Source: Ectocarpus siliculosus
Lineage: Eukaryota; Sar; Phaeophyceae; Ectocarpales; Ectocarpaceae
Reading direction: 5' to 3'
Assembly (NCBI GenBank): GCA_000310025.1
Contig: FN649744.1
Location: 398,850 to 462,849, forward strand
DNA length: 64,000 bases
The translations under genes and the position numbers were made by a program. This document shows positions 1 through 10,500 of the stretch, in pieces. The notes below the pieces were generated by a model. It had not been told where the DNA came from, searched no databases, and saw nothing but the letters and a program-made list of their open reading frames with translations. How positions within the stretch are numbered: position 1 is the first letter of the stretch; each line of letters opens with the position of its first letter.

Positions 1-171
1 CAGTACATTACAGCGCCTTTAGAGCCATCGCAAAGGGGATGTCATCGTTTTTCAATCTGTTTCACTACTGTTGTCTTGCTCATTTCAATATTAATATTAC
101 ACTTCAATATATTATTGCCCTTGCTCCAGGCGCACGGTGTTGCATCGAGGAAAACGAAGTTAAAACAAGAG

Positions 172-255
172 TCGGAGAGATGGCACCCCCGTGTTAGCGT
201 TTTCTTAAGTCGTAGTTCTCCACAACTACTGTAGGAGGGTGCGAACACCAACCGA
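172..255 (+). repeat. tRNA-like SINE candidate, copy A
   Basis: This segment resembles the reverse complement of a second segment at 610-722: both contain a block reading roughly cacccccgtgt-agcg, then a short A/T-rich stretch, then tctccacaac. Just after it lies GGGTGCGAACACC (237-249), which resembles a Pol III box B / tRNA T-arm (GGTTCGANNCC) with mismatches. Six bases on each side of the CTCCAC loop can pair (GTAGTT with AACTAC), like an anticodon arm. A tRNA-derived SINE fits, but two diverged copies do not define the element's ends. Confidence 0.35.
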
Positions 256-313
256 TACCTTTCAGGAAAGCCCTCGACCAGGCGTTTTCCAAAAAATCCC
301 CTTTCGGCAGTGA

Positions 314-338
314 TAAATATATATATATATATATATAT
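314..338. repeat. (AT)n microsatellite
   Basis: An uninterrupted run of AT dinucleotides lies between the two tRNA-like repeat copies. Confidence 0.9.
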
Positions 339-609
339 TCCCTCCCATCATTGGACTCTGTCGTCTGCGCCTCTGGCCCCCACCCTCCACTTCTACTATT
401 ATAGCTAGACGACCCAACCGGCGTCACATAGGAGGGGGGGGTTGGACCCCCTCCTGCGGCTCCTGCCTGAGATATTTTTATCGCGACAAGGGTCCAGCAA
501 TCCCTTCCCTCGCGACTTATTATGAAGTCGATCTAGTTTTCTAACAACGAGCTTTGCAGCCCGTCGCTTCCAACTTAGACCAGGATTTATATAGTGAGAA
601 AAATAACTC

Positions 610-722
610 CCTTTGCCGGGACTCGAACCCATATATACCCCCCTGGTTGTGGAGAAATACGCTACGGTACTATAATAATAAAAAAACGCTGACACGGGGG
701 TGCTGTGCTATCTCTCCGACAT
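610..722 (-). repeat. tRNA-like SINE candidate, copy B
   Basis: This is the inverted partner of the element at 172-255. On the minus strand it carries a perfect box B match, GGGTTCGAGTCCC (618-630), followed by CGG and seven further bases, as at a tRNA 3' end. The sequence upstream (GTACCGTAGCGTATTTCTCC) loosely recalls a D-arm/box A. The T stem has an A-G mismatch, so this is not a functional tRNA. The rest of 723-1117 shows nothing recognisable. Confidence 0.4.
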
Positions 723-1117
723 TTCGGCACTATAGCTTGAACACCTCAACACATGCCATGCACTGCTATTGTGGCAATCCAGAGAGCGCCGAAGGCAGCA
801 ACAGTACCGAAAGTACACAGCAGTAGAAGATGTATAATACTCCCAAGTGTTCGTTGTCGTGCTTTTCTTGTCTTCACACATCGCAAACCACTCCGGTCGC
901 TACTCAGTGACTTTTGACTTTTGGCACCAGACCGCTCAACTGGCGAGAACGGCGAGGCGCTAAATTGTCTACGAAAAAACGAAAGAGCAGTGTTTGGCGT
1001 AGAAGGAAGGGCCTAACAGCGAATCAGGTAATAGATAGAGGGCTGGTACAAGACAATACTCTATTAATACCGGGTTTCTCTTAAAACCGTACCATCAACT
1101 ACTGGTATGTGCTTTTC

Positions 1118-4100
1118 TCACGGCCACGACAAGCCACTTTCTCTCTCTGAAGCAACACTTTTCTCTTGGGATACTGTAGTGCTCACATCCCAGTCCTCGT
1201 CCAGGACGCTAACCCTCGCCCCCTTGAGCAGCTTGGAGTCCTCCAGAGCCACTCTCTTCGGCAACCGGGGCAGGGCGATGCTGCAGCTGATGTCCGAGTG
1301 CAACAGCTCTTCGATCTGCTGATCGATCGTGCGCAGCTCCCAGCCTGTTGTTTCATGCGGCAGTGACATCGGTCGGCATTTACAGCAGTGGCTTTGGTGC
1401 TAGAGAGCGAGCGAGCGACATGCAAGGCCAAGCACGGCAGCTACTACAAAATACAAGCGGTTCAGTCGGTCGTTTGATAAGCTCACACGTGGTGCCCTGC
1501 GCAGAAACAAGAACGCTCGGAGTATTCACAACCCCACCGTTCGTGGAAAGCACTTCGGCTAGCAGCACATCGCGACACTTCCATGGGCCATCCATATGTC
1601 CATGGTATGCCATATGCTACATGTGACGAGGACGCACGTCGTGCGGGGACCCGGCGTCACCGAGAGAGAAAACGGAAAAATCCGCAGCTAATACAACAGC
1701 GCCACTTTGGGCTAGCTAGGGGTTAGTTTGCGTTGGATAGCTGGCCATCCCACCATACGGTCGTCCATCCAATTAACGGTTGTCCATCCCACCAAACGGG
1801 AGTCCATCCAATGAAACGGTCGCCCATCCCACCAAACGGCATTCCATCCAATCAAACGGTTGGTGAATAGTCCATCCCACCAAACGGCTGTGCATCCAAT
1901 CAAACGGTTGGTAGTCCATCCCACCAAACGGCATTCCATCCAACTACAACGGTTGTACATCCCACCAAACGGCCGTCCATCCAATGAAACGACGGCTGGC
2001 ATATGTAGTCCACCTAGTGGCGACCCACAAATACCAATAAATTATCGTGGCCTTCCTGTAACGTTAAAATACCATGGTAATATTTCTTGAAGCATAGCAT
2101 ACCTTGTGTCAAGCGTAGTCGTATCTTCCTGTAGTCGTTGTAGAGAGGCTCTAGGTACTGATATATATCCGCCGGGGTGCCGACGAGTCGGAGATAGAAC
2201 GCGCCCAGCACTCGAACATACCTTGCAGCACCACGGCACGCCAAGTGGCAGCAAGCAAGCAGCATTCAAGAACGAAAACACGGACTACGAGAGAGACGAA
2301 AGTATCACGTTCCCAGACAAGTGTTGACGGCTGACCATCGCAGTGAAAGTACTGCAGTATGTGAAAGCAATATTCGCGAACGAAAAGAGTACGAAATAAT
2401 ACCTTCCAGACAGAAAACTCAAGACTGAACACAGCAGTGACAACAGTCGCACCATTCCGTACAGTACTCCCACAACGCTTCCCCCGTTGCGTTCGAAGAT
2501 GAACTTGAACCAACCAATCCACCCATCAAACGGGTCATGGCAGCGCCGACTCCTCTTTGAATCTTTGAAATCGCTCGAGAGCAAGGACAGGACAATAGCC
2601 GGCGCAGACAGACCAGCCAACACCAACCACACTTCTCACGCTTCCTTCCTTGCATTGCGTGTTTGAGACAAAGGTAGATAGATATGCGACGGGATAATAA
2701 GAATGAATTTACAAGGGCATTTTGATTTCGTTGTGGCCAGAAATAAATGGCAACGCCCATTCCTCTCATGCGCGGGTGTTTGTTAACAGCAACCAACAAG
2801 CTTACAGCAACTACTCCTGGCGGTAAACTTTTCTAACAACACAAGCAAAACCACAAAACCCCACTTTAGTTGCACATTTGTCCGAAACTTCACGCCGATC
2901 TCCGTAGACCCGAGCCGTCCTTTGAGACCTTTCAAGACCACCATCAACCACAAACATTCCGGTTTATCCACGTATGCGCGAACCCAATCAGTCGCCAGAA
3001 TCTCCGGAAATCAGCGACTATTCAAAGATGTTCTCCCAAAGTCAGCGACCTTCNNNNNNNNNNNNNNNNNNNNNNNNNNNNNNNNNNNNNNNNNNNNNNN
3101 NNNNNNNNNNNNNNNNNNNNNNNNNNNNNNNNNNNNNNNNNNNNNNNNNNNNNGTCAGCGACCTTCTCCGAAACCCAATGACGATCTCCGAAAGTCAACG
3201 AACGGTGTTCTCGGAAAAGAAACTTCCTCGCGCGACACGAAGCTACGGTACTGCTCGCTGTACATCTCACTTGTAATCCTCGTTCTTTATGAACTCGATG
3301 ATGATCTCCTTCTCCGGCTGTATCTGCAGCATCTTGAGCACCAGGCAGAGGAACTTCGTGGGCTGCTGGTTCCCCCCGAAGGTCCCTCCCAGGTGTGTGA
3401 GCATCATGGCCTTGTCTACCAGCGTTTCCGCGGTAAGACCGAAGCAGTGCTCCTTCCAGTACCTTCGCCAACCCATCGATAGACAATATATTTCCCAACA
3501 TGAAATACGTACAGCAGCAGAGGTAGAGGTGACCACATAGAGGTTCAAACAACACAAGCGGGGAGAAATCACGGAGCAGCGCCAACGGAGATGGTGTAGT
3601 GAAAGTTTTGGAGGTGCAAAGGTGACTGCGCCAGTGTTCTGTTTTCATGCCGCGATGTGAGGCCGTACTGCAGAGTGGTACTCTCTCTAAACAGCTAAGT
3701 AGTGCCCGGTGGTCCATCACGACTTGTGAGGAAGTCCAAAGAACGGTTCGGAGAGTGGCGGAAACAGGAACGGCGAGAAAAAGGAGATGAGCACGAAACA
3801 GAAAACGCATGCTCTTACTGAAAATTCGGTGGCGGGAATGTTAACCTTCGATGTGGAAAATTACACGCAACGCTTGCGGGCTCCGTTGTGTCTCCTGTTG
3901 CAACATCATGAAAGCACGATTTGACCGCCATATCCAGTTGCCACCCCTTACCCGTTGTGCTATTAATAAGGCAAAGAAATGAATATCCGTGGTTGCAACG
4001 CTTGAAAAGGAGAGGAGGGTCCAACAAAGACAACGTCGACGACAAAACAAAGGGATCTTTTGTGGTGCTGCTGACATCACGACCCAAACCAAAACACAAA

Positions 4101-5077
4101 ATGCGGCACGAACGAACAACCCACGACCCTTCGAGGCTGTTGCTTCGCTAGAACAGCATTGTAGCATTCCATCCCAGAGGAGGGGGAGATTAAGGTTGAC
4201 ATATCCCACGCCGAAGTCTACTCTACAGCAGGAGTGGATTTAAAAACGTCCCATCCCTTCGCGCGGCTGCCCTTACAGGTTGTTGTAGATCTTCTGCCTT
4301 GTGATCTTCTCGATCAAGTTCTGAGGGTTTGTGCCATGCACCGTGCGTGCCAGGGGATCTGACAACACGTAACACGAATGGATAGGATCAACCATCGACG
4401 AGGAAGGACACGGGGGTAGACAGAGGCAGGTAGGGTCAGCAAGATTCACGAGGGAACGGGCATGAAAGGAAGCGCGGGATGCTGCGGTGCAACGAAACCA
4501 ACACCCTGGTCAAGCAAGGGCGGGATAGTCGACGGCACAGCAGTGAACCAAACCTCGTCTTTTGGAAAGTGGCTGGGATATATACAGGTGCTTCCCAGGA
4601 CAAGGGAAGGCGTGGGTTAGGTACTCCACGGCAGTTATACTGCTGCTGCATTTTGTGGCTGCTCGCGAAGCAGCCGTTCTGTAAGGAGGTTTGTGCGCCT
4701 TCCCCATGCCGCATTCACAAACTGCTGCCGCCTCCGCCGCCATCCAGCGCAGCCGCAGCCACTACGTGTGTGTTGTGTGTTGACACGTTGCTTTCCCCTG
4801 AAACTAGGAGAGGGGAGGATTTCCCTGACACCCGCGCCACACGGGCTCACACATCTAGTGTACACTTTGGATTGTAGAAGGCATCTTCGCTAGACGGAGA
4901 AAAAAGAACTCCTACAAGTAGTAAAGAGGAAGAGTCCCACAACTTACCGGGAGACAGACACAAGTTAAACAAAAGTATGGGCCTGTTGTGATAGAAGGTT
5001 AAGGTTTGTTTGTCGCCAAGACACTGATTGGCATGTACGAAAAGAGGCACGACGCCCTTACCGGTAGCGTTCGCCAT
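1118..5077 (-). CDS. PRP38A: Pre-mRNA-splicing factor 38A (PRP38 family)
   Basis: PRP38 is a component of the U4/U6.U5 tri-snRNP/spliceosomal B complex in the nucleus, needed for spliceosome activation. Five exons on the minus strand: 5077-5062 (MANAT), 4358-4277, 3462-3271, 2221-2103 and 1344-1118. All junctions are GT-AG and the phase carries through. The protein shows the family order: HGTNPQNLIEKITRQKIYNN, YWKEHCFGLTAETLVDKA, GGTFGGNQQPTKFLCL, LQIQPEKEIIIEFIKNE, YLEPLYNDYRKIR and then IEELLHSD with LPRLPKR. The PRP38 domain is therefore complete at about 190 residues. The end is uncertain. The last exon can read on to a stop at 1118 (211 residues), or it can splice at GTGAGC (1186) to an exon I did not find. 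Animal and plant relatives have a longer RS-rich tail, which is not visible here. Intron 3 contains an assembly gap and intron 4 a minisatellite. Confidence 0.93.
1738..1995. repeat. Minisatellite in PRP38A intron 4
   Basis: About six or seven imperfect copies alternate CCATCCCACCAAACGG with TCCATCCAATNAAACGG, giving a period near 37-45 bases. It lies wholly inside the intron between exons 4 and 5 of PRP38A. An open frame runs across it on the minus strand (rich in W, G, R), but this is a by-product of the repeat. Confidence 0.85.
3054..3153. other. Assembly gap (100 N) in PRP38A intron 3
   Basis: Exactly 100 N, a conventional unknown-size gap. The 13 bases GTCAGCGACCTTC directly precede the gap and the same 13 directly follow it. 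The flanks hold further diverged copies of TCCGAAA and GTCAGCGAC. The gap most likely interrupts a tandem repeat array. Confidence 0.95.
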
Positions 5078-7549
5078 GTTTGTTTCTCCTTGTTTTTCCT
5101 CTTTCTATTCCACAGCTGCGGCGCTGTCGTGTGCCCCCCAGATCTTGCACCTGAGTCGGGTGACCGATGGGGAAAAAGGGGGTAAACCGAGTGTTAGTAG
5201 AGCCATACGAGCGTGAATTCCCTCCTCTCATCGAGTGCTTTTCGAAAACGTGTCGTTTGTTTAATGCGTCTACAACCTCCTCGTCGCGGAGTACAGCTGT
5301 GTACCCATCCGTTGGAAATCGGTCCAGCAGGGGGTATGATATCTTACGTCACCAACGGTGTTTTCACTCCCCCTTCGTTCGATGCGCCGTGCCTTGTCGC
5401 ATCTCTTGTCGCTTGCACCGCTATACGATTCAAGCGTACATGCAAGCATGCCTGTCAGCGACCCTGTAAAGCTGTTTGCAAATGTTGCAACTTTATTGCT
5501 CCTCTTGCTCTGTCTGCCTTGGCGGCGGCAGCTGTTGTGAGGGTGAGAATGGGTGCGGCGAGATGACCCAGCAGGACCGATCGAGATTTGGAGCGTGTTG
5601 TATCGTAAACAAACTTGTCGGTCACTGAGAGGATCTACGCTTACCAACGCTGGGATCTTGACGTGTCGATGACTACATTAGTTTTTGTGCGTGGTGTAGG
5701 CAGCCGTGCTTGCTATGTATGGCTTGCAACAGCAGTGGATCTGCTGTGCGTGAACGACTCTCCTGCTGGCACCGCTGCTTGCCCCCACCCCCACATACTG
5801 GGTACTGCTGTGGTGGATATACACAACGATAGTCGCTGCAACGCACTACAGCCACGTCAAGCAGTATGTAGTCAAGCATAGCTGGCCTAAGAAAGCTGGA
5901 GTCAAAGAGAGTGGTGTGCCAACATACATAGCACCAGGTGTATGGTACATACATCTCAGAGAGCTGAGCGGGAAGGTATGCATAGGTTGTCAAAACCAAG
6001 CAAAGGGCGGGATCAGCGCTTTGTTCACGATGCTGCAAAACAAGAGACCGTCGTTCAAAGACCCACACAATCAGCATTCACCTGGAGGTCCGGTTGGCTA
6101 GCTAACCCTGTTGAGCGTTGAAGCACTGCACTGGACAGCGGCAGGCGGCGGTGGGAGGCGGGATCAGACGAGCAGACGAGCAGACACGAGTGGCACCCCA
6201 GACAGGTTTTGATGGGTACCCCTTGTTTTCAGGGGCTCCATCACAGCGTCAACAGTCAAGCACATCCACAACAGCATCCCAGACCATGATCCATCCATCA
6301 CAGTCGATAACCAAGCTAGCAACAACCAGGCAGCAGCAGCGCCGACAGAGAGGGGAGACCGTGATATGTTGCAGAACGCACGGTATTCGGTCATGCGTCG
6401 GGGTGGTGCGTCCTTGAAGCCAAGGGCAAGGCCAAGGCAAAGGGCCGCAAGAACGACGGCAAGTCACCCAATCAATCTACGAAGCATAAGCAAGCTGCTG
6501 CATCTCTTGGGTCGTGTTTGATCGATGCACACTCTCCCAGTGTGCTGTAGAAACCGTACCTGCACACGATTATTCAGGACCAAAGTTTATCTCTTGTGTG
6601 TTATCAATGGCACCATCCTGGTCTACCTTGTGAGTGAAACGTTCACTTCAGATGTGTTCGCGTTGCACATGATAATAATCCTGATATACAGTAGTCAACC
6701 GTAGAATGCGTAAGATACCACACCCCCTGAACCGATTTTGAAAGCTCGATTACTCCACGATGAAGATGGTACCAAATCAAATGATACTTGTACATTATGG
6801 AAAAGCTCTCGCCGAGCCGATTCCATCGCCGCCATTTTCGGCACCGTCGCTACCATTGTTTTTCGCTGCAGAGTAGTCGAGCTTTGGAATCAGCCCACAG
6901 GGATGTGTGGTATCTTGTGCAACCTGTGTAAATATTTTTCCAACAGAGGAGTTCCCGCCGTTGGAGATAGTTTCCAGACAGAAGGTAGAAGGTGCTCAAG
7001 TCTTGGCTGTGAAGGTTGAGTGATGCTTGCCGGAGACTGGATGCAAAAACATACTATGTTCTTGCAAGGGCCTTCAAGTGCTCCTCGTTACTCTGCGTTG
7101 CTGGACCTAAGATGTTGCTATAATACATTGCTCTTCATGCTAACCCAGGTACCTCCCCCAAGCGTGCCTTCGCACATACACACCAATCGTCTTCTCTCTC
7201 ACGGCCCTGATGTCATACCTACCTACAGTACCTGGTGGTTTGCTCTGGTTAGGCTGATCCATCCTATGCATATGTACTCGTAAAAGAAACCATGATGCCC
7301 AGGTGACATATCGGTACACTGTGTAGAGCCGCTCCGCCGATTCCATGCGATACAACAAGGCCTTTAATTATCTGACCACGTGGCGAGAACATGTTTCGGA
7401 GAACAACGGTGGTCAAGCCTTCCCTGTACTGTGGTATTGATACGACCCCCCCCACCCCCCCGCTCGAAATACCCACCCATGGTTTATTGCAGACAGACCG
7501 AGGGCGTTCGCGTATTATTTCCTTCTCGACGTCCGAAACCGCCGCGAAC
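5078..7549. other. Spacer between PRP38A and the deaminase-like gene
   Basis: The two genes are divergent, so this 2.5 kb holds both promoters and 5' untranslated regions. I see only short open frames with no family resemblance and no convincing splice-linked exon. I could not define a promoter motif. An in-frame upstream ATG for the deaminase-like gene lies at 7391. Confidence 0.5.
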
Positions 7550-10500
7550 ATGAATAGCTCCGCCGGTGTTGGAGATCCCTCGCGGTGGCGTCGGGTACCG
7601 GCCCTCGCAGGCGTCTCCGTCGTAGCCACGGCCGGCGTTATCCTGGCGTGTCTCTCGGCGCCGACTATTAGTTCAAGACCGAGCGCTACCGTCATGGCTG
7701 CCGAGTCGGACATCTCAGGCGCTGCTTTGGGAGAGGAGGACAACGCCGCGCTGGTTGAGGCAGCCCACGAGCTCCGACGGAAGCTGGTTCCGCCGCACCA
7801 GAGCTTGTTCCGTGTGGTGTGCATCCTTGTCTACGAGGACTTCTCGGGCAGGCTGCATCGCATCACCGGCGAGTAGCTGTGCTGCTGCTGTATTGTGCCG
7901 CTGTAGAGTGCTGCTGTAGAGAGCTGTTGTGTAGTGAGTGTGCTGCTGTATTGTGCTGCTGCGTGCAATGAAAGAACGCGTGCTGCGGCGAGGCGCGGGT
8001 GTTCCGACGCACGCCATCAATGCGCGCTCTTGCTCGTGCTGTCTGTCTGTCTGTCTGTCTGTAGTGGTGCCCTCGACGATGTTTGGCACGACCTCTGGTG
8101 TCATATGGCAAAATTCCATATAATTGTTGTGGATGCGGACTCCCTTTAGTGTGTGCCGCAGCGCCCTTTCGTGAAGCACGAAGCATGTTCTTGTTCGCTG
8201 TTCGCCCATACGGCCTATACCAAGGGGCGCTGTTACCGCACGAGACGTACGTGGTGTTTGTGCGACGGAGCGAAGTTTCGTAGCACCATCTGCTTTGGTG
8301 GCATTTGGCCGGCTTGCGACATCGAAGGCCCTGTTCGCGCGATAGTTTTTTCAGATAGACGCGCGCTAGCGTGCGAACTCGTCCGTCCCCCACCGGCAGG
8401 GCCAAGTTTCGTCCATGCCGACATTTCCACTTACCAGCCAGTCAGCCAGCCAGCCGCAACATCACCGTCAAAACACCGATGCATGGCACGGCCTACAGGA
8501 ACGAACGCAGAGGCCAGTACCATCGGGAGTTCCATCTGCGCCGAGCGTGCGGCCATGTGCAAGCTTCGCGAGGAGAGCAACTGCAAACGCGTGACGAAGG
8601 TTGTCGTCGTTACGGACCACCAACACCCTTTGGCGCCCGGTACGTAGGTGGAGCGCTGCTGTGACTCCCCTCCCGTCCCATCCTTTGTCGTGTCCCGCGG
8701 CTAGCACTCATCTATCGGTGGGATGGGTCTTTCTTTTGCTTGAAGCAGGCAATCCTCTTCAAATCGCGGCCCTGCCGACACTTCATATCACGTGTTGTAC
8801 ACACGGCGGTGGTCAGACTTTGGACAAAACAGCCTTTCGCAACTCACGTTTAGGTGTAAATAGTAGGCCGGCCGCTCGTTTCAAGTCGCGGCCCTAGGGT
8901 CGTTCAGGCGGCGCGATACACACAGCGGCGGTCTCCACGTGGGTTTGTGTTTTTTGTGTGTATGTGTCTGCCGAGATTCGAAGTTTTGCATCAGTCTTAC
9001 CGCCCGCATCGCTTCTTGTGGGCCACCAGGAAAACAATTTCTCAATGTTTGTGTGCCACGCTGACAAGAGAGAGAGAAATAAAATTTCTTGCGTTCCAAC
9101 CCCTCGCACAGACACCCTCGAACGATTCCGTTTCGTTCTTTTCTGCGTGACGCAAGGCGTGTTGTGCAGGGAGTTCCTCTCTGCCCACCTCTGTCCGTCC
9201 ACTCCGGTCATCATGTCCGGCTCCGGCGAAGCCATTGTCCCGGGCGGGCTGCTGTACGAGGAGCCAAACCTCAAGCCTTCGCCGGATTCGGCTAAGAATG
9301 GCGGGGGTGCTACCGGCTCAGGAGCGCTCGTTGCTGGGGAGGCGGCGGTAGATACCTGCGGCTGCGAGGCAGCACCACCAGCTGGCGACGGGAGACACGC
9401 AGGGGCAGCGACACCGGCTGCGGCAAGTCCTTCTCCTTCCTCTTCGTGCGATACACGCATCTTAGCGGCGAGTGCCGGGAAGGGCGAGGGAGAAGGGCGA
9501 GTCCAGTCAGGAGGAAACGAGGGAGCTGCGCCTGCGCCGGTGGATGTGTCCACCGTCGGACAACTGTACCCGTGGAAGAACATGTACGGGGTCACGGAGA
9601 GAGGAGAGCAGCTTAAGCTTGGCTTCCTGGCGCAGCAGGTGATGCCCGAACCGTTCCGACTGAAGTCGTGGGTTTCGAGTTTCGGTGGTGGCTTCACCTG
9701 CAAAGCGCGGAATAGGTACCCCGATGGTTCAGGGTTGCCACCTTTTGGTCTGGCGTCTTTGTCATTGCCTCTAGTACCTTCGGGCTTGCGTCTTTCTCAG
9801 GGCATCTGATTTCCAGGGAATGGCATACCATGGTAGGACGGCACCAAAGCAGCTTAATACTGCTGGGATGTGACCCTGGCACATCTTGGAGCTGCGGTAG
9901 AAAAAACGAAGGTAAGATAAATGTTATGGCAACGTTGTTCTTGTCTTGGGTCTTGTGTGCATGCTGGACCTTCGAAGACGTGTCACATGCTGTCTTGACC
10001 TTTTGTGTGTGTGTGACACGTGGACGTGCTTTCATCAGGTTTTGGGTCGCGTTCGACATCTCCTCCAGGCCCTGAACCCAACACAATCACGCACGGTGGC
10101 GGTTTTTCGTCTTTGCTTGCTTTGTTAGGATCCGGCTGGTTGCAACTCTAGCTTATCGCTATCTCAATCTCTTTGCCCTGGTATTCACCGTACGGTTTTT
10201 GTGCGCGCCAATGCGGCGTATGTAAAACAGAAAGCGGAAGAGTTGTCGGATCCGAACCTGGCAGAGCGAGTAGGGCTAGAGAGCGGTGTCGTGGAAGCCT
10301 ACGACGCCGCGTGGAGAGCAACTGCCGGAGACGACAAAGACGATATTCATCCCATAAGGTACAGTACCTCCGTAAATGAGTACGTCGCTGCCTTGCCGTG
10401 CGACGTTGTGTGTTGTGTTGTAACATGTTCGTGTTCCACTGCCGAGTTTTTTGTCGCATCATGCCTCTGTGACACATGTCGATTGAGTATGCGGGAACAA

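Noticed and set aside
618-630. A functional tRNA gene on the minus strand
   Set aside because: The T loop is perfect, but its stem has a mismatch and no matching acceptor stem or clear anticodon arm is present.
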